A stretch of 64,000 bases of DNA from Clostridiales bacterium (GTDB lineage Bacteria > Bacillota > Clostridia > Oscillospirales > CAG-272), in NCBI GenBank assembly GCA_022793655.1, contig JAAWDG010000007.1, positions 52,358-116,357 of the forward strand. Direction: 5' to 3'. Each line of letters starts with the position of its first letter. Position 1 is the first letter of the stretch. Positions 59,331 to 64,000 of the stretch are shown here, piece after piece. A program made the translations under genes and the position numbers. The notes under the pieces are model-generated. The model saw only the letters and a list, made by a program, of their open reading frames with translations. It made no database searches and had not been told where the DNA came from.

Positions 59331-62300
59331 TGGCCAAGACATTATTGGAAGTGTTTAAAAAATACAATCCAACGCCTGCTGAACGAATGCTCTTAGAAAG
59401 CGGCATTAGTCGCGGTGTGCGGGTAGACCGTGAACATAAATTAATTGAAGTAGACGCTACTTTTGAACAAATTATCAATAAAATTGAATTATATGAAATT
59501 GAGGCTCATATCAAAAAAGCTTATGAAGTCAATTCTGTGCGCATTTGTCCCAAATATGAAAGCAGCCTTTTTGAGCCACGCTATATTCCGCAGGTCATTA
59601 TGGAAACTGAGCGAATTGGAACCGTGTCCCGCGGCTTTTTTGACGGTTTTCAATATGCTTGTCAAGACAATGTTATTACCATCGATATCCAGTCTACCAA
59701 CGGCGGTGTCTTATTATTAAATGAAGCCAAAACAAATGATGTGATCAAACAAATTTTAATGGATGAATTTTCTTTATCTTTTGAGATCGTGCTGCGCTGC
59801 GGGGCAGAGCCTTGGGCTGGCTATGAACAAATGATAAAGGAACAAGAAGAAACGTTATCTCGTATTCGTCGTGAGAATATTGAAAACATGAAAAAACAGG
59901 CGGCAGAGACAGAAGATGATGAACAAGCGCCGCCAGCCGAAAAGGTGAGCACCTTGATGAATGAGGAGTTAACTTTTTGGGCTGAAACCGATACGATTTA
60001 TGCGATTGGAAATTGCCGATTTGATGTTTCAAATCCACGTATTCTTTTTGGCAGTGAATTTGCTATTAACCCTAAAGCGCTTCGCGACCTTACGGCCGAA
60101 GAAAATAATGTCGTGGTATTAGGCCAAGTGGTCACGGTTGATGAAAAGGTAACCCGGTCAGGTGATAAGACGATTCTCAATCTTTCAATAACCGATCATG
60201 ATGCTTCGATCATGGTCAAGTTAATTGCTGATAATGAGGCCGCCGGTGTTATTACCAAGGCGATTAAAGAAACAAAAGAAAAGCGGGTCAAGGGCAAAGC
60301 GTCAGTCGATTTTTATGATGCCGCTTTAGCAGTAAAAGGGAATTTAAAAATTGACAAATTTGACGGGGAGCTTGCTATTACACCTAAATCGATTGCATTG
60401 GTTACATTGCTGAAACGAGAAGATAAAGCCTCCAAAAAACGGGTTGAATTGCATTTGCATACCAATATGTCCCGTATGGATTCAACAATTTGGCCTTGTG
60501 ATGCGATTCAGACGGCAAAACGGTGGGGCATGCCCGCGATTGCATTGACCGACCATGGCAATGTACAGGCTTATCCTGAAGCGATGGAAATACAGAAAAA
60601 AACCGGGATGAAGGTTATCTATGGCATGGAAGCCTATTTCGTTGACGATACGGCCCGCGCTTTTTATGGAGAGTCGGACGCCGATTTTGATGATGAATAT
60701 GTGGTTTTTGATATTGAAACAACAGGTCTCTCGGTTTACACATGTGAAATCACTGAAATTGGCGCGGTATTGGTACGCGGCGGTGAGGTAGCCGAGGAAT
60801 TTTGTACCTATGTGGACCCTGGTATGCCGATTCCTGCAAATATTGTAGAACTCACCGGCATTACCGATGAAATGGTAAAAGGAGCGCCCAGTCCTCTCGA
60901 AGCGGTACAAAGCTTTTTGGCCTTTTGCGGTAATCGAATTCTCATTGCTCATAATGCGGGGTTTGATATCAGCTTTATTCGTTCGGTATGTGATAAAAAC
61001 AAAATACCTTTTACGAATCCTTATCTTGATACGGTTGCTTTGTCTCGCTATATTAATCCAGAACTGAAGCGACATCGTCTGGATACACTGGCTACTTATT
61101 TTAAATTGGGCGAGTTTAACCACCACCGGGCGAGTGATGATGCAAAGATGCTGGCTGCCATTTTTTTCTGCATGGTAGAAAAATTAAAGTTAGAAGGCGT
61201 GCGTGATTTTAACGGCATGGCCGCTGCTATGAGTGCAGGAAGTGATCCTTTAAAGCTGCGTCCGAATCATATGATTATTTTAGCAAAAAATCAAGTTGGG
61301 CTTAAAAATTTATATAAGTTAGTTTCCATGAGTTATTTAAACTATCTGTATAAATCGCCCCGTATCCCTAAAACGGTGTTAAATGAATATAGGGAAGGGC
61401 TGATCATCGGTTCGGCTTGTGTGTATGGAGAACTATACAGTGCCATTTTAGACAATAAGCCATTTGGCGATTTAATCAAGATTGCTTCTTATTATGATTA
61501 TCTCGAAATCCAGCCCGACTGCAACAATGCTTTCTTAATTAAGAAAGGACAGATTGCCGATGTTGAAGGACTGCATGAGATTAATCGTACGATTATCAAA
61601 TTAGGTGAAAAAACCGGAAAACCTGTCGTGGCCACCTGCGATGCGCATTTTATGGAAAAAAGCGATGAGATTTATAGACAGGTGCTTATGTCGGTCAAAA
61701 AAATGGGCGAAGAGGAAAGCGGTCTATATTTCCGGACAACCGATGAGATGCTTGCCGAATTTGCCTATTTGGGCGAAAAAAAGGCCTATGAAGTGGTGGT
61801 CGAAAATACGAATTTGATTAACGATCAAATTGATGTGTTGCAGCCAATTCCTGATGGGACCTTTACCCCTAAAATGGAAGGTGCAGAAGAAGAACTGCAA
61901 AAACTTTGCTGGGACAGAGCGCATGCATTATATGGCGATGAGTTGCCCCTACAGGTAAAAGATCGATTGGATAAAGAGCTGACCTCGATTATTAAAAATG
62001 GCTTTGCCGTGCTCTATATGATTGCGCAAAAGTTGGTGTCATACAGCGAGGGTGAAGGATATTTGGTCGGTTCCCGTGGTTCGGTTGGCTCTTCATTCGT
62101 TGCCTCTATGTCAGGTATCTCTGAGGTCAATCCATTGCAGCCTCATTACCGGTGTCCAAATTGCAAGTACTCAGAATTTATTGATGACGGTTCAGTGGGT
62201 TCTGGCTTTGATTTGCCGCCGAAAAAATGTCCGCATTGTGATACGCCGCTCGAACAAGACGGCCATGATATACCATTTGAAACCTTTTTAGGTTTCTATG

Positions 62301-63739
62301 GCGAAAAATCACCAGATATCGATCTGAATTTCTCAGGCGATGTGCAAGGACGTGTACATAAATATACTGAAACTTTGTTTGGCAAAGAAAATGTCTTTCG
62401 TGCAGGTACTTTAGGCACCGTGGCGCAAAAAACAGCCTTTGGCTTTGTCATGAAATACTTAGAGGAAAAAGGCGTTACCATTAACAAGGCCGAGATTAAC
62501 CGTCTTGTTACGAACTGTATGTGCGTGAAGCGCACGACAGGACAGCATCCTGGCGGTATTGTGGTTATTCCGCGTGAATATGAGGTATATGATTTCACAC
62601 CGGTTGAACATCCGGCTGATGATCCGAATACTGATATTATTACGACGCATTTTCCGTTTTCCTATCTGCATGATACGATTCTTAAGTTAGACGAGTTGGG
62701 GCATGATATTCCAACGAAATATAAGATGTTAGAGACTTATACCAATACATCGGTTTTAGACGTGCCTATGAGTGATCCCAAAGTTATGGAACTGTTTCTT
62801 TCGGTAAGGCCGCTTGGCGTTAGTCCGGATGATATTGGCTGTACGGTGGGTACTTATGGCTTGCCTGAATTTGGCACACGGTTTGTACAGCAAATGATTG
62901 CTGAAACAAAGCCAAAGAATTTTTCTGATCTCTTGCAAATTTCCGGCCTTTCTCATGGTACGGACGTATGGCTTGGCAATGCGCAGGAACTCATTCGTGA
63001 GGGGACGTGCAGCATTTCAGAGGTCATTGGTACGCGTGACAGTATTATGACTTACTTAATCTATCATGGCGTCGAAAAGAGCACCGCCTTCAAAATTATG
63101 GAGGATGTACGAAAAGGAAAGGGCCTTAAGGATGAATATAAAGAGGCCATGCGTGAACAAGAAATACCTGAATGGTATTTAGATTCCTGTGAAAAGATTA
63201 AATACATGTTTCCCAAAGCCCATGCCGCCGCTTATGTGATTTCAGCCCTGCGGATTGGTTGGTATAAAGTATATAAGCCGATGGAGTTTTATGCCGCGTT
63301 TTTCACGGTAGCACCAGGCGGTTTTGATGCATCCATTGTCATGCAAGGAAAACGGCATGTATTTGCCACGATTAAAGAAATCGAGAAAAAGGGAAATGAA
63401 GCGACCCAAAAAGAAAAGGAAATGGTCTCCAGCTTGCAGTTGGCTAACGAATGCTTAGCCCGCGGTATTTCCTTTTTACCAGTTGATTTGTATAAATCAG
63501 ATTCTCACGCCTTTTTGCCTGAAAATGGAAAAATTAGACTGCCGTTCTCTTCGCTCTCTGGACTTGGTGAATCAGCGGCTGATAAAATTATTGAAGCAAG
63601 AGAAGGCGGAGCTTTTCTCTCAAAAGAGGACTTGCAGCATCGTACCGGCATTACAAAAGCAGTGATTGAAACTTTATCACAGGCAGGCGTGTTGAAGGAT
63701 TTATCCGAAACAAATCAAATTACGTTTGTATTTGATTGA
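59330..63739 (+). CDS. polC: DNA polymerase III alpha subunit, PolC type
   Basis: A 1469-residue replicative polymerase of low-GC Gram-positives. Order: N-terminal domain (1-210), OB domain (215-350), a PHP domain starting at RVELHLHTNMSRMDS near 380 that is split by the 3'-5' exonuclease (VVFDIETTGLS near 460; IAHNAGFDISF near 540), the polymerase core with LVGSRGSVGSSF near 910, a zinc motif CPNCKYSE...CPHCDTPLE near 945-980, and catalytic SPDIDLNFSGD near 993, and the C-terminal fingers and tau-binding part. It starts by a one-base overlap with ispG and ends the run before a terminator. Confidence 0.97.
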   Translation: MAKTLLEVFKKYNPTPAERMLLESGISRGVRVDREHKLIEVDATFEQIINKIELYEIEAHIKKAYEVNSVRICPKYESSLFEPRYIPQVIMETERIGTVSRGFFDGFQYACQDNVITIDIQSTNGGVLLLNEAKTNDVIKQILMDEFSLSFEIVLRCGAEPWAGYEQMIKEQEETLSRIRRENIENMKKQAAETEDDEQAPPAEKVSTLMNEELTFWAETDTIYAIGNCRFDVSNPRILFGSEFAINPKALRDLTAEENNVVVLGQVVTVDEKVTRSGDKTILNLSITDHDASIMVKLIADNEAAGVITKAIKETKEKRVKGKASVDFYDAALAVKGNLKIDKFDGELAITPKSIALVTLLKREDKASKKRVELHLHTNMSRMDSTIWPCDAIQTAKRWGMPAIALTDHGNVQAYPEAMEIQKKTGMKVIYGMEAYFVDDTARAFYGESDADFDDEYVVFDIETTGLSVYTCEITEIGAVLVRGGEVAEEFCTYVDPGMPIPANIVELTGITDEMVKGAPSPLEAVQSFLAFCGNRILIAHNAGFDISFIRSVCDKNKIPFTNPYLDTVALSRYINPELKRHRLDTLATYFKLGEFNHHRASDDAKMLAAIFFCMVEKLKLEGVRDFNGMAAAMSAGSDPLKLRPNHMIILAKNQVGLKNLYKLVSMSYLNYLYKSPRIPKTVLNEYREGLIIGSACVYGELYSAILDNKPFGDLIKIASYYDYLEIQPDCNNAFLIKKGQIADVEGLHEINRTIIKLGEKTGKPVVATCDAHFMEKSDEIYRQVLMSVKKMGEEESGLYFRTTDEMLAEFAYLGEKKAYEVVVENTNLINDQIDVLQPIPDGTFTPKMEGAEEELQKLCWDRAHALYGDELPLQVKDRLDKELTSIIKNGFAVLYMIAQKLVSYSEGEGYLVGSRGSVGSSFVASMSGISEVNPLQPHYRCPNCKYSEFIDDGSVGSGFDLPPKKCPHCDTPLEQDGHDIPFETFLGFYGEKSPDIDLNFSGDVQGRVHKYTETLFGKENVFRAGTLGTVAQKTAFGFVMKYLEEKGVTINKAEINRLVTNCMCVKRTTGQHPGGIVVIPREYEVYDFTPVEHPADDPNTDIITTHFPFSYLHDTILKLDELGHDIPTKYKMLETYTNTSVLDVPMSDPKVMELFLSVRPLGVSPDDIGCTVGTYGLPEFGTRFVQQMIAETKPKNFSDLLQISGLSHGTDVWLGNAQELIREGTCSISEVIGTRDSIMTYLIYHGVEKSTAFKIMEDVRKGKGLKDEYKEAMREQEIPEWYLDSCEKIKYMFPKAHAAAYVISALRIGWYKVYKPMEFYAAFFTVAPGGFDASIVMQGKRHVFATIKEIEKKGNEATQKEKEMVSSLQLANECLARGISFLPVDLYKSDSHAFLPENGKIRLPFSSLSGLGESAADKIIEAREGGAFLSKEDLQHRTGITKAVIETLSQAGVLKDLSETNQITFVFD

Positions 63740-63810
63740 GTTGAATAGAATAAGAATCAATCGATTCGTAACCATCAGAATGGATGACTACCATACAAGA
63801 GACAAAAAAG

Positions 63811-63852
63811 ACAGGTGAGAAACAATTAGTTTCTTGCCTGTTTTTCTTTTGA
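63811..63852 (+). terminator. terminator after polC
   Basis: ACAGGTGAGAAAC and GTTTCTTGCCTGT (63811-63823 with 63829-63841) form a near-perfect stem with loop AATTA, followed by TTTTCTTTT. rimP-nusA, which often follow polC, are not within the remaining bases. Confidence 0.85.
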
Positions 63853-64000
63853 TTACACGATGATGCATCGTTTGTTAAGATTTTAAAAACGAAATCAATG
63901 TTTAATGCTTTTGTATCTCTTACATGCTCATTTACAAAGAGGAAATTTATTGGGTTTCGCTATGATTTTGGAAGAATAAATATGCCGAAAAATATTGAAA

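Noticed and set aside
60482..61126. 214-codon antisense frame over polC
   Set aside because: Shadow of the exonuclease-encoding part of polC; no ribosome binding site and no recognisable domain.
63982..64000. Possible gene start (ATGCCGAAAAATATT) at the right edge
   Set aside because: Only six codons are visible, with a weak ribosome binding site; cannot be supported.

Overview
The window reads as a chromosomal segment of an anaerobic, endospore-forming member of the Clostridia with AT-rich DNA (GC by eye in the low forties). Three observations support this. A complete spoIVA is followed by a ymxH-like gene. A multi-subunit [FeFe]-hydrogenase operon of the NADH-linked clostridial type is present. 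IspH is fused to ribosomal protein S1, an arrangement known from Clostridia. Gene density is high, there are no insertion sequences, phage genes or CRISPR arrays, and most genes are housekeeping. Genus cannot be decided from the sequence alone.

Layout. 1-7483: a co-directional block of a membrane-anchored DUF5711-like protein (cut by the window edge), a CvpA-like membrane protein, a zinc-finger Clp unfoldase (ClpE-like) and, abutting it, a 1073-residue P-type ATPase-like protein whose catalytic motifs are all altered. 7484-7860: tandem structured repeats, with related copies at 38600-38750. 7898-8716: mrp on the minus strand. 9155-17362: the hydrogenase operon, comprising two DRTGG proteins, an RsbW-like ATPase, a HydS-like sensory hydrogenase, a PHP-domain protein, HydC, a histidine-kinase-like ATPase, a [2Fe-2S] protein, HydB and HydA. 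17512-18741: a YdcF-like and a VOC-family protein. 18788-23345 (minus): FAD enzyme, cmk, plsC, ispH-rpsA. 23754-24738: a frameshifted secreted-protein gene. 24950-27801: pyrimidine salvage (uracil permease, upp) with a DUF523 gene between. 27886-28971: asd. 29164-29250: tRNA-Leu(CAA). 29492-31718 (minus): ylxM-ffh-rpsP-khpA. 31987-34894: argS, yebC, a cytidine deaminase. 34940-38442 (minus): a membrane-anchored parvulin foldase, then a lipoprotein and a cysteine desulfurase. 38915-43983: PfkB kinase, ruvX, galT, galE, pepD. 44296-47913: membrane glycosyltransferase with a two-component system. 48074-49815: spoIVA and ymxH-like. 49975-63739: the long conserved run rpsB-tsf / pyrH-frr-uppS-cdsA-(unknown)-dxr-rseP-ispG-polC.

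How the parts fit. The isoprenoid pathway appears three times (ispH; dxr and ispG; uppS), and its product feeds undecaprenyl phosphate for the cell wall next to cdsA for phospholipids. HydA/HydB/HydC should form a cytosolic hydrogenase that exchanges electrons among NADH, ferredoxin and protons. The co-encoded HydS, DRTGG, PHP and ATPase proteins look like a dedicated sensing and signalling set rather than catalytic subunits.

The points most worth a second look are: the intact pseudo-P-type ATPase beside the Clp unfoldase; the covarying intergenic repeat family; the complementary active-site changes in HydA (TSCSP) and HydS (SSACP); the alpha/alpha-barrel (terpene-cyclase-like) gene inserted in the cdsA-dxr interval; an internal Shine-Dalgarno and ATG in ispH-rpsA; and palindromic operator candidates at the ylxM and lipoprotein/cysteine desulfurase promoters.
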